Shown piece after piece: positions 48,194 through 58,856 of a DNA stretch of 64,000 nt (its first letter is position 1; every line of letters begins with the position of its first letter). The position numbers and the translations under genes are program-made. Source of the stretch: Floccularia luteovirens. Its lineage: Eukaryota; Basidiomycota; Agaricomycetes; Agaricales; Squamanitaceae. The DNA lies in assembly GCA_009739215.1 (NCBI GenBank), contig VSJF01000004.1, positions 744,001 to 808,000 of the forward strand, written 5' to 3'. A model generated the notes under the pieces. The model was given only the letters and a program-made list of their open reading frames with translations, made no database searches and was not told where the DNA came from.

Positions 48194-49691
48194 TCAGTAG
48201 AGATCGAGTTTGTCATCGGAGCGGGGTACAAATGGTATAGATCTAGCTTCAGCGCTATGACGCCTCTTTTCCTCTTTGTTTAAGAATCTCCTTAGACGTC
48301 CAATATTGCTCCCATTGAAGACGCGAAATGCTGCCTGTTGGTCCGGATCACAGTTCTAAATCATTTGCATGAGAAATAGCTGCTTTTAAATAGGGTAAAA
48401 AGAATCGTACATGTGGAGGTTTCTCAGAGAAACGACTAATGCCTTCTCTTTTGAAGGATGGTACCCCTGTCGCCGTAAGATGCTTTAGATGACCCAGTGT
48501 CTTCAAGAGCGTGTGGATAGAGTCCAGAGATAGTTGGTCACAATATGATAAATGAAGACGCTCAAGAAAAGTCGCATGTTCAGCTAGGGCAAAAATCGCA
48601 ATATCAGTGATCTTGTGCACACGAACGAGGCTAAGGTGTCGAAGAGCTTTTAATCCCGCTAACTCGAAGATAGACATATCGGTTAAGTTACGACAAACTT
48701 TACAGCGAGATGGTCACCACACATAACTGTGAAATAGTATAGTTTACTCACAAGCCATATCCACATAATTTATATTCACACATGACCTAACTATCATAAC
48801 AATCCCCGCATCCGTGATATTCGAGACATGTGCTAGTGTGAGCGCATTGAGATGTCCAGCGAGTTTACAGATGCTCTTGAGAGCACGGTCGGTGAGTTGT
48901 GAGCACCCAGAGAGTATGAGATCTTGGATTCTAGGGGCGTGCGTAACGATGCCTTCAATAACTCCATCTTTAATCCCACAAAATGATAAATCCAATATCC
49001 TCAGGTCTTCAGCTCGATGTTGCAGAATAAGAGGAGGGAGCTTTTCTACCACGGTAATAGGCCTATGGGGCAAGGGTTTCTCATTATCTGAATCCTCCCC
49101 TGGATCTAGTGTCAAAGAAGAAGGAAATGATTTGTCCGTCAGAAGAGGACAACGAGCCAACCGAAGGGATCTCAATTTCCTTTATAAGCAATGTTATGAC
49201 AATGTCGGACCCTGTGGACTATAAACTTACACTGACCTTGAGAAAGTCCAGATATCTCTAACAGCAAGAGGCGAGAGAGACGGCAGACTGCATATCTCAA
49301 GTTCAGCGAGGTGGGAGCAAGATTTAGCAATCGCAGAGATGGATGTATCAGTTAGTCCTGTCGTTCCGTTTAATTGAATGCGTTGTAGGGGAAGTAACTT
49401 CAAGTTGTTGATGACTTCGAGAACTCCAACATCTGTAACCTGGGTACATTCAGAGAGGTTGACTGCTTGCAGATTCAACGCATTATTCGCGATTAGCGCC
49501 ACAGTCCGATCAGAAGTGTCTTCTACACCAGACAAGTCAATGGTTTCGAGCTTTGAACAGAAAGGAATAATCACGGCGACTTCATCGTCTGTTATGTGGG
49601 TATCTGATCTTTGCAAGCTGAGATCGCGAATGTGGCTGCATTCAGCTATTGTTGGCAGTCGGTTAGTTATAGATTCGCTTGAACTTGGCAT
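48194..49691 (-). CDS. GRR1-like leucine-rich-repeat protein lacking an F-box
   Basis: The protein is a run of AMN1/GRR1-type LRRs: HIRDLSLQRSDTHITDDEVA, KLETIDLSGVEDTSDRTVAL, NLQAVNLSECTQVTDVGVLE, LQRIQLNGTTGLTDTSISAI, DLRILDLSFCGIKDGVIEGI, RIQDLILSGCSQLTDRALKS, and after an intron LRHLSLVRVHKITDIAIFAL and LERLHLSYCDQLSLDSIHTL. The last exon (NCDPDQQAAFRVFNGSNIG) matches the position of the GRR1 C-terminal exon at 63.6 kb. The start ATG at 49691 (MPSSSESITNRLPTIAECSH) begins already inside the repeat domain. I could not find an F-box exon in the 300 bp upstream. The length is about 435 residues. It may bind GRR1-type substrates without recruiting Skp1; this is inference. A short acidic insert (DPGEDSDNEKP) interrupts the fifth repeat, as in GRR1 proteins. 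Confidence 0.85.
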
Positions 49692-50005
49692 GGGTCTTCA
49701 AAGCTTGCAGTTTGAACTTTATAATTACACTGGTGATGTAACTGAGAGTAGTGTATCGTTATAAACCTGTCTTGACCGAGGTGGCGCAACAACGATAACC
49801 AGTGTATGCGGGAGCATACCGCGTTACAGCTTCAAATATGTTCAAATTAGCGGCTAGCAAAATGAATAAACGGTTACAATTCAACTACAGTTATGACTAC
49901 AAGGTTACCATCACAGACTGTATAATGATTCATAGTTTCAAGGAGGCATTAGTAGCCCAACCTGACGGAAGCTTTTGATGCCCAATAACCTGCACACTGG
50001 TGGTT
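49692..50005. other. Divergent intergenic region
   Basis: The 314 bp between the GRR1-like gene and the small membrane-protein gene contain no F-box coding exon in either strand and no recognised regulatory site. Confidence 0.35.
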
Positions 50006-50321
50006 ATGTCAGCACACCCAACTATGTCTTCAACTGCTTCAGCCTCTTCAACTCCTACAGCACGACCCTCTAAGCCAATCCAACAACCACCCTCAGACTC
50101 TACCAGTAGGATTCCTGTTACACCCGCAGTCCTGCGTGCCATTTTCGCGTCCTCTCGCACTCCTCATGAGGAACGTTCAATCTCCCGTGTTGCCTTCTTC
50201 AGGTATTGTTATTTTGGTTGCCATCACACTCTCCTTGTCAATTTATCGTTTCCATCATGAGGTTTACGGGTTTCTTGATAAGCTGTATGGCGATCGGCTT
50301 CTTTGCATCAAGAGGACGTAG
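50006..50321 (+). CDS. Small Ser/Pro-rich protein with one membrane segment, structure uncertain
   Basis: I do not recognise this. The ATG at 50006 gives MSAHPTMSSTASASSTPTAR followed by a Pro/Ser-rich stretch and TPAVLR. A different frame then carries a clear hydrophobic helix and short tail (IVILVAITLSLSIYRFHHEV, YGFLDKLYGDRLLCIKRT) to the stop at 50321. The two frames join if an intron runs from GTGCCA (about 50138) to TTCTTCAG (about 50203). That keeps phase but uses a weak donor. The product would be about 80 residues, a tail-proximal single-pass membrane protein. It converges on the amidohydrolase gene, 161 bp away. Confidence 0.5.
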
Positions 50322-50482
50322 TCTAAAGAATAGTGTTGCTTTGCTTGGTGTCGTTTGATCAGGGCTCAAGTTACAGCAAATATTTCACGAGGTCTCAAAA
50401 CATCCGGCAGCTGTTACATGCACTTCGTATATATATACCTATGTAGATTCTGAATTGTTCAAGAAGCAATCATCGGGAAAAT

Positions 50483-53400
50483 TTAGAAGACATCCACTGT
50501 CTGGCAGCTAGGAGATATGATAGCAACCACTTTGCTGGATTGATCCAAGATACTTCCACCCTCTGTAGCCACAAGGTCAGCAGTGTCTTCGTCAATTCCT
50601 CGAATGCCTAGTAAATCTTCGAGATCTGTTGTTACTAATGCATATGCTTGATGCTCGCTAATCCATCCATTGGATTCGAGAGCAGCCTATCAAAGAGTTA
50701 TCATTCAATTCAAACCTTAAAGAACAGGAATAACAGACCAGTTTGAGCTCGGAAGCCGTGTTACGTGCTTGCCATGCTTCAGGAACTCCAAGTCCAACTA
50801 CTACGCCTGATTTTAGTAGTGTCACAAGCGTGGTGTGGTTCGTGAGGGGAGGTCCGGGGAGACTGCAATAGGATAGTTCAGATAAATCTGATACATTCAT
50901 TTCATAAACTTGTTTGTCCTACATTCTTCGTTTATCCCAAACAGCGGGGAACTGTCTGATAGGATTAAGGATAACTCCAACATCATTATCACCTAAATAA
51001 TTCCTTTCAGAAAGGAAGGGTTCTACAGGCATCATGTGATCCTTACTGATTTCTCTGGCAAGAAGATGTGCTTCAGCAGCGCCACTGAAAGCCATTCGCA
51101 TCCGTGAACCAAGTTTATCCTCCACATCAACCTTCAGGATCAAGAGTGAAGCCATTATATCGGCACTGTCAACGTCAATTATCAGAGGTACTATTCCCTA
51201 TGTCCATAATAGTCAGATACGGTTATATCATTGAGCTCTAATATATCTTACCTCTGCGGCCTTTTTGAACCAGGCTCCTGTCTCGTGGTCTCTGCTCTCC
51301 CAACCGTATAGCAGCCGCCTTAAGGTTGCCATCTGGGTACTCACACTCGAAGCCGAGCTTGGGAGATTCGGATGAGACCTTCCAAGCACCACATGCAAAG
51401 CAGTAATATCTTGTACGATTGCTCCACGCTCCATTGCATGGGAAGAACCTGTACGGAATGTCACAGATAGTCCAGCAATCAATTGTTTCTCTGGTCCAAA
51501 TGTAGCTGTGGAACGTGCCAAAGAGGACGTGGCAAGTGTTATCCCAGATCGATGAGCAATTCTGTAAAAATGAACAATGTATCAATAATGCATTCTGTCA
51601 GTCCGAATATCTTACAATGCATTCCGCGTTCCGAACATCAGAGCATCCCCAGCCCGGACAACACCTCCGACATCGTCCAATACTTTTGGTATGTCTGCCT
51701 TTAAGGCATCTAATGATGCACCATTTCCTGTAGATGGTTCTGATGCTATTTCCTCCAAGCCTAAAGGTGACCCGTACGACATAAGCGCCGGAGAAATGGA
51801 GCCTCCTCTCAGGTCGATGATGGAGCTAACGTTGTCGATAGCTCCGAGGCACGATGATGCGCCAGCGCAAGTGATCTTTCCATTTTCAACAACAACTGTC
51901 CCTAACGATCCATCTGGACTGTGAGCGAAAGACTCCGAATTGAAGACTTCTTTGAGTGCAATCTTGGCATCCCTCGTCCAAACTTTCTTGACATTGCGGA
52001 ACATGACCTTGGCTCCAGTTTTTCTACCTCGAAGAGGTGGTAGGCCATCCCATTTCAGAGTTTCTCTTCTCTCTGTGTCCCAGCTTGGGACTTCTGGGAT
52101 TTCTCTCCATTCTTCACCATCTTTTCCTTTACCAACCACTACTTCGCCGATATTCTTGTCTATGGGTGGTACTGGAATCTGTAAGATCCCGTCAATCCAG
52201 ACCTTACGTGGGGTGGCTCCAAGTTGAAGAGGGTGAGAGTCCCAAAGGACGACGTCGGCATCAGATCCTATGAAAAGGTGTCCAATGCGATGACCCAGAC
52301 CAGCGGCTGAGGCAGGGATAGATGTAACGGAAGCCAGTGCCAAATTTGGAGGTAAGCTGAAGTAGTGAGCTTGCTGGGCTTCATGGACAAGATAACGTGA
52401 GTCGATTACCGGATGGTCGGACTGTGATATATTATTTCACCATGACTTAGAATATAAACTGAGTCCATACTTTCATGACCACTGGGATGCCCTCGTCAGA
52501 AAGGATGCGAGCTGCAAACTCTGAGCCACGGAATGATTCACGCTTGTAGCTGCGAGCTTTCGATTTCATATCTTGCGAAATGAAAAAATGGAAAAGAATC
52601 TTACCGGTGGTTTGTAGCAAATATTGCAATTGCCGGTGTGCCACCCCATCTATCCAGAATTTGAGAATTCCGCAACTTGGACAATACAAAACAAACTCAC
52701 GTCCGCTTGAGAACTTGAGGAACAAGATACGCCTCTGATGCATGGTGAAACGAGGCTATCGGGAAGCCAAACTCGTTGGTGAGCTGTAGACCTCATCAGT
52801 GCTATGCAATTGATTCAAAGCTCATAAACATAGCATACGCGAACTATATCATCCAGATCAACAGCCTCGTAACAGTGGTTTGCAATCTGTGGCAACATAT
52901 CAAACATACATCGGGTTTAATAGTGAGGTTTTCATACCTTAACCTTCCCACGGAGAACGTCGACTAACATCTCCCATTGATAACTTTCCGGGAATGAGTC
53001 AACTAGGGATTCCCAAAGTCCCGCTTCAGCTTTAGCACAGTACGCATCTTGCATATCTCTGACTTTTCGCGCTTCATTGTAAGCCGAACGGAAAGACCAC
53101 ATTGAGTCCATTCGATTCCCATAACGTCTTAGGTTTTCTCCACAAGCCTGTCTAGTCTTGTTGAATTGCAATTCATTAGAATGGAAAATATGGAATACTT
53201 CATGTGACGCCAACGAGTTGGGGAGTAAGGATCTTGTTTAATGTCATTGAGACTATGCGGAGGTTCAATAATCATTGAGGAAGGAGAACGTTCCGACGTT
53301 TTCCTGAGTTTAACCATGAATGCTTGTCCGCCTACAGAAGTTATGTAAATTTGAAATTTAAAAAGGACAGATAATGAACTACCAATTGCGTTTCCACTAC

Positions 53401-54174
53401 CAGGAAGAATTTGTGCAGAGGTTACTCCTCCAGAAATTGCGAGTTGAAAAGCTTCGTCATGAGTGTTAAAACCATCGATACTCCTCAGCCAAGGTAAAAC
53501 GGGTCCATTTCTGGAATTAACGTCGATAGCACCTTGGGGTCAAGGAGGTTTCAACTATTGCTTCACGCCATAAACAATCTAATTGAAAATCACCATTTAG
53601 GAGAGGTGCACTCAATAGACCAATATGAGAATGCAAATCAACTATGGAAGGATTTTAATAATTCGTGGGAGAGTATCATATGAACCAGGAACTTGCCAAG
53701 TCCTGGTGTTACCCAAGCGCCATTTGCTTCAATGATGGTCAAGTTTGGTGTAGTATCAATAATTCGACGAGAGACCTTTCCTAGTCCCTTCACAATGCCC
53801 TTATCGAAAAAAATATCACCGTTGATAATTACAGTCCCGTTTCTCTCTCCAGTGAATATTGTACAGTTCCTGACTAGCGTGGCATTTGTCCCAGGTTCAA
53901 ATCTATCTGACACTTCTCGAGAAAAGAAGTCTGAGGGAGGTCCAGGAACACGTCTGAGGTTTGCGCATTTGTTCAGTATGTCCTGGGCATTGATGGGAAT
54001 TCGTTGGGCGCTCGGAACTGATATCTTGGCTACAGACAGGTAGAGGCTTGCTGTTGTAATAAGAAACGCTGCAACTAGTGAAGAGAAGATAGCAGGAGAA
54101 AGCACGCGATTTCTAGGCTGGGATTTCCGGCCTGAGTATTTCTGAGCCTCCTCAAAGGAAGGCTTTCCAACCAT
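50483..54174 (-). CDS. Membrane-anchored tandem amidohydrolase
   Basis: This belongs to the metal-dependent amidohydrolase (imidazolonepropionase-like) superfamily. The start ATG at 54174 is followed by about 25 polar residues and a signal anchor (PAIFSSLVAAFLITTASLYL). The first amidohydrolase unit has ATLVRNCTIFTGERNGTVII, GAWVTPGL, the metal motif VDLHSHIG after an intron, GGVTSAQILPGSGNAIGGQA, PSSMIIEPPHSL and ANHCYEAVDLDDIVR (a later His). LASVTSIPASAAGLGHRIGH and GHLFIGSDADVVLWDSHPLQ close the unit. A second, similar unit follows: VMFRNVKKVW, SLGTVVVENGKITCAGASSC and IDLRGGSISPALMSYGSPLG, where the HxH is absent. The protein ends SPSCQTVDVF. About ten introns and around 1,000 residues. 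Substrate unknown. Confidence 0.88.
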
Positions 54175-54425
54175 GGTGGTAAGGGATAGAAGGTAGAATG
54201 AGGAGCAACTACAGGGTGTACAAGTACGCCATGTGTGGGATCCATTTATTATAATTAAAAGTGGATGTTTACCATGTGTACACCTTCGAGGAAGTTGCAG
54301 TAATTCTCACAGCCAAAAATGGCCCGTACTTGCCGATATCCTTACACGAGTCGGGAGTATCGCAAGTACAGTGTAGCTAGGCTATGAATTTGTCTATTAC
54401 GATGACACTGTAGTCATAATTAAAG

Positions 54426-56673
54426 TCAGGTCTCATGAACGATACTAGGTCCCGCTTCTGCTTGACCTAGCACATCACCAGCGTCGTTTATCGCTTCTGC
54501 ACTCGTTACTTTCCTTCCTTTCCGCTTTCGCACAGCTGCCGGTGGTGCATTAGGTAGATGCGCTTTTTTGACACGTAGGATATCCATGATTTCTGTGAAT
54601 TCACGTTAGTTCTGCATTACTTTCCCTGCCAATTATTATCACCTTGATGAGTCATGTCTTCAAATCCTTTTACACTCCTCTTCATTGTAAGCCAGCGTCG
54701 CTGCAAAGTGTGTGCGCTCCACAGGTTCCAGTCTGCATCCGAGATAGTCTTCCAATCAATCTCTGTGTCGTCCCGCACATTCAATGAGTCAATCCTAGAA
54801 GGCAGAAGAGTTTATAAACTCATTCAGAATTGAGGGAAACACACAATAACAAGCAGTGCTTACTTATGAACTAGGATGAACGCATCTTGTTGGCTCCATC
54901 TAGGCTTTTGACCCTCATTTTTGACCGTTTTGCTTAAAGAATCAGTCCTACAACAATCATAAATACAAATGCCGCCCGGATATCGAAATCATCCTTACCA
55001 TTTTATCCTACATTGTTGACGACCACGCGTACCACCCATAAGCTCGCTCACGCGCCCCCAAAATACATCGTTATCGATATCCCGACCTTGTCTGATAGTC
55101 ATGTCCGTGACTATCTTGGTCAGAAGGTCCTCTTCTTCCTTCGACCAATGTCCTGTAATGGGGTTACCAACTAGACAAATTCTTATCGGCACTTGGGCTC
55201 ACCAGTCACTCTAATTTCTCGATTGTGTATATGATTCCGATATCTGTCTCTGCAATCTGAGGACATTCTTCCGACTCTTTTGCTAATTTTCTCCCATTGT
55301 TGACCAAGTTCAGTTACAGCCCTGGAGAGAAGTATGCATCTATGGCTTGATAGCAGAGGAGAAACGTACTGTTTTAGCAGAGCATCCTGTTCCTTCGTCC
55401 AATCTCCTGCTCTATTCAAAGGATGGCGGTTTCTTCTCACGTGGTGATACACAGCAATGATAGGACGCTGTGGAACAGCAGCAGCTTGCAGTAGCATAAG
55501 TTGATTTAATAAATATATCAGGAGAGAAACGTACTTAATTCAGACCAGAATGCGTTGTCTCTGACCTTTTCGCTTTGAGGGAAAATGACGTCTAGCAATT
55601 GCTGATCCGTAAGTTGCTTTGCCTAATGAACAAGTTGGATGTCAATGAATCTTGTTTAAAATACGAGAGAGCGCACGGTGCAATAATTTTCGATTGCGTC
55701 GTTCAATAGTTGTTCTTCGATTGCAGAGAACTTCCCCTTTTTGTATATAAGGCCTGACGTCTCTAAGAAAGATAGCACGTAAAGCTTGAGCGATGATCAC
55801 ACCTTCTGTCTTGACTAACTCAGCCAGCTTATTGGCATTCAGCCACTTCGTCGCTAGTAAATGTGCATGATCAGGATTCGTATGTTGCTCTTCGGATAGA
55901 TCCAAGGTTCTTTTATGTGTGGGTGCTGTCGTGTTTTTGGATGGAAGCCCTAGAATTGTATTTGCAGTAACTGGCACCTGACCCAACGGCGTTGCTGTAA
56001 CTTGATTTGAAGAAGACGGTGGCATGAATGCTGCTTGTAAACTAAAGTTTGAAGGGTTTGTCGCTGAGGCTACTTCTCCTAGGTTCTTTAAGACACTTGC
56101 GATTTTTGACATGTCGAGGTCTTGAAGGGCTCGCAAGACATCTTCGTTAGAGCCAAATGAAAGTTCAGAGAAAGGAATAGGAGGAGAGAGATGTTGTGCG
56201 GGGAAAGATATATCAAAACCATAATCCATAGGAGGAGGGAATGGTAGAAATGGGTGATGATGTGAAAGAAGTTCCGGTTGAGATGTCATTGTATCTGGAG
56301 TACCAGCAGCAGCGGCAACAATTGCGGAGAGTAGAGCTGACGCCTGAAGATTTGGGTCCTCTGAAGGACCTGAGTGTTGAGTGGAGTTCTGCGACTCCTT
56401 AGCCCTGTCCTTATCTTTCTTCTTTTTTGTTTTGACTGATGTACTAGGAGCTGGCTCATCTTTCTGAGTCTGTTCTCCTACCTCATGTCTTTCAGAATCA
56501 GAATTTTTGCGTCTTTTCTTTTTAGCCTTTGAGGAGATGTCTTCAAGAGCTGCTTCATTGACATCCGCAGTGCGTTTCTTTTGCTTGGGATGTGAGACCA
56601 CTCCTGATGTATTCGTAGTTGGTTGGGTGTGAGTAGTCTGCACAAGCATTGAGGGATCTTCGATCGATGGCAT
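54426..56673 (-). CDS. REB1/TTF1-like Myb DNA-binding protein
   Basis: This is a Myb/SANT-family protein of the Reb1/TTF-1 type, which in fungi binds rDNA terminators and promoters and stops RNA polymerase I and replication forks. The ATG at 56673 (MPSIEDPSMLVQ) is chosen over an in-frame ATG at 56757. A Lys-rich, disordered N-terminal half (KAKKKRRKNSDSERHE, KTKKKKDKDR) is followed by KGKFSAIEEQLLNDAIENYC, PIIAVYHHVRRNRHPLNRAG and DWTKEQDALLKQ. AVTELGQQWEKISKRVGRMS and DCRDRYRNHI come next. HWSKEEEDLLTKIVTDMTIR and RGRQQCRIKWTDSLSKTVKN then lead to KPRWSQQDAFILVHKIDSLN, WKTISDADWNLWSAHTLQRR. These are three to four Myb-like repeats. The protein ends AGPSIVHET at 54426. About 590 residues and eight introns. 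Confidence 0.88.
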
Positions 56674-56795
56674 TAGGGGAGGCTTGAAGGTGCAGTTAAA
56701 GACGAAGAAAATGTGACATAAAGATTTAAGAAAGTCACATTTGTATAATAAATACATGTAATATTATAAGTTACTCCACTAACTAATGTCTAGCA

Positions 56796-57545
56796 TTAAT
56801 CGTCGTCTTCAGCATCAAACCAGCGGTCCTGAATCTCGCGATCATCATCAGCATCCAAGGATTCATCCCAGTCAACAGTATCATAATTGATACCCTTGTT
56901 TCTGATCAGTTCTAGCACAAGAAACAATTTGATATCTTATCTGCTTACTTCCAGTAAACCGTAGATAAAACGCGACTGGATGAGGCGTTCAAATAGTATC
57001 TTTTGTTCTTCTTCATTCTCCGTTTCTACTGAGATAGGGTGATGGCTCTCTCCATCATCCTCACTATCACTTTCTTCTTCTGGCACAAAATTATTTGCAG
57101 CCCTCTCCCTTCTTAGAGCACGCATCCGCTCGGCTTCGCGCTCTTCTTCATATTCACCAAGCAATTTACCTAGCTTCCCTATATGTTTGGTTGAACCATC
57201 TAAGAAACTGCTTGCTGCCCATTGTCTTTCCTCATTAGCTTCTTCATTATCACGATTTTCGCGGCCTTCCCATAATTGTGGCCACCGGCTCCGACCAATA
57301 GTAACACTCAGTTCGGAGGGGTGACGTTGGGTATACGCCAATCTTCGATTTCGAATAGCAGGAATATTTGCTCTTTGCTTTGGATTTGTAATGTAGCTGA
57401 AATGAAGCAAGATGTGTGGTGGTAGCTGAGTTAGGTGTTTTGTCAGGAAAGAGATAGTCGCAGTGCGAGGTGATGGCTCATAATCAAGAGGCAATCCGAG
57501 ATACTTCAGAGGGGTTTGCTCATCGAAGGGCAGAGTTACTGACAT
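56796..57545 (-). CDS. CCDC97-family protein
   Basis: The protein belongs to the CCDC97 (DUF2052) family, conserved proteins linked in animals to the U2/SF3B spliceosome; that link is general knowledge. The start (ATG 57545) reads MSVTLPFDEQTPLKYLGLPL. YITNPKQRANIPAIRNRRLA and a charged, helical middle (LLGEYEEEREAERMRALRRE) follow, then EEESDSEDDGES. The conserved C terminus is EEEQKILFERLIQSRFIYGL, spliced to IRNKGINYDTVDWDESLDAD and ending REIQDRWFDAEDDD. The acidic end with an aromatic Trp-Phe-Asp is typical of the family. One intron (about 56913-56945). About 230 residues. It diverges from the C2H2 gene with 160 bp between starts. Confidence 0.85.
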
Positions 57546-57705
57546 CGCAGTTTATTCATGTGTATGACGTTGAGCCATCTCAATTACTCATCTACTTAAC
57601 TTTGCATTTGTAGGCCACGGACCTGGCGAACAAACAAATACATTACGTAAGATCGCATTTTGCATTTGCTTTTAATTAATTGAATTTTAATTATAACCGA
57701 ATGTC

Positions 57706-58686
57706 ATGGATGGCTCACAAATACACACTTGCAGGTGGGGAAGCTGTACACTCAACTTCTCTTCCAACAAATCATTCGTTCATCATGTCATTCATGATCA
57801 TGTACGTCAAGCGGTCCCTGTCAAGCGAACACTAGCTATGCAAATTGCGGAAGCACGCAGAGCTTCAAACCTAAACCATACACCGGAAACATTAAGAGGT
57901 ATAAAAATCTACTCTCTCCATCCCTGATGATCAATCACCAAGTCCAGCATACTGGCAGCCTCCCCATCCTCACCTGAACCTGGTAGACGGACGTTTGCGT
58001 CGTTATCATCTCCGTTTGGCCCTACTACATCATTGTACATACCGCCCTCGCCTTCTTTCAATGCCATGGTTGAGAGTGCCACCCGCAATCGAAAAAAAGG
58101 GAAGAGCCCAAGCAATCGAGCCCATCTTACCAGCGATACGGACCTCGCAGATAGCGCAGAAGCTACTCAAACACTAACCAGCTCCCAGGAATTTGTTGAA
58201 CACGTACTGACGCAAACATCAAATGGTGAACGAGGGAACAGCTCGATACGACAAATGTCACCGACACCCCATCATATCCCAACTCAGACAACCATTGATT
58301 CCCACAATATTTTTGATGCTCTTCCAACTCAAATTCTACCTCCTGCATTCACAATAAGCACCCCAGCGCATCGGCAAGCATGGTACCATTCTCACCGTCC
58401 CCCGAAGTTGGGGAAGCAGAAGCCAAGAGACAGTACTGGTCAATCTCTTGACCCTCTGGCCATTGCTGATCAAAGAATTCAGCCAGAAGGCATGAACTCA
58501 ACGGAGAAATCTGCCGCAGAACATTCGTTTCATTCGCAGGATGTGATAACTAATTTGAGGACTTCTCAATCAGAAGATAGCTGGTTCAAAACACAACCTC
58601 AAGGAGATTCTCATTATTCGACGTTACAAACTCAAGGACCATATGAAAGCCAATCCACAGACCAATCCACGAGCCAGTCCTTTTAG
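57706..58686 (+). CDS. Single C2H2-finger protein, otherwise disordered
   Basis: The first exon encodes MDGSQIHTCRWGSCTLNFSS and SFVHHVIHDHVRQ, a C-x4-C..H-type zinc finger of the kind found in fungal transcription regulators. The exon ends near 57899 (LNHTPETLR then GTATAA). An acceptor ending ATACTGGCAG keeps frame into ASPSSPEPGRRTFASLSSPF. The remaining 230 residues are rich in Ser, Thr, Gln and Pro, ending in a repeated QSTDQSTSQSF motif. An overlapping frame at 57995-58177 is a shadow. About 300 residues. The target is unknown. It is followed on the same strand by the lipase-like gene. Confidence 0.72.
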
Positions 58687-58856
58687 AGTGTTCCCACCGA
58701 AAGTTCATGCATATATATACAATTAATAATTAATAATCTTTTACATTTTACCCATCCATCATTACCCCGTCAATTTATAGTACGTAGTGTATTCACTGAG
58801 CGCGTGATTACACAAGCACCCGCAAATCACCAATCTGCAAACTTTTGGTATTACAC

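Noticed and set aside
47649..48240. Plus-strand open frames in the 47-48 kb spacer
   Set aside because: No homology signature, no splice continuity, overlap with the GRR1-like gene's end; not supportable as genes.
51691..52273. Plus-strand open frames opposite the amidohydrolase
   Set aside because: They are antisense shadows of a long conserved coding exon, with no independent start context or motifs.
56674..56757. Upstream in-frame ATG for the REB1-like gene
   Set aside because: The extension is hydrophobic and Phe/Cys-rich (MYLLYKCDFLKSL..), unlike a nuclear Myb protein start; 56673 is preferred but not proven.
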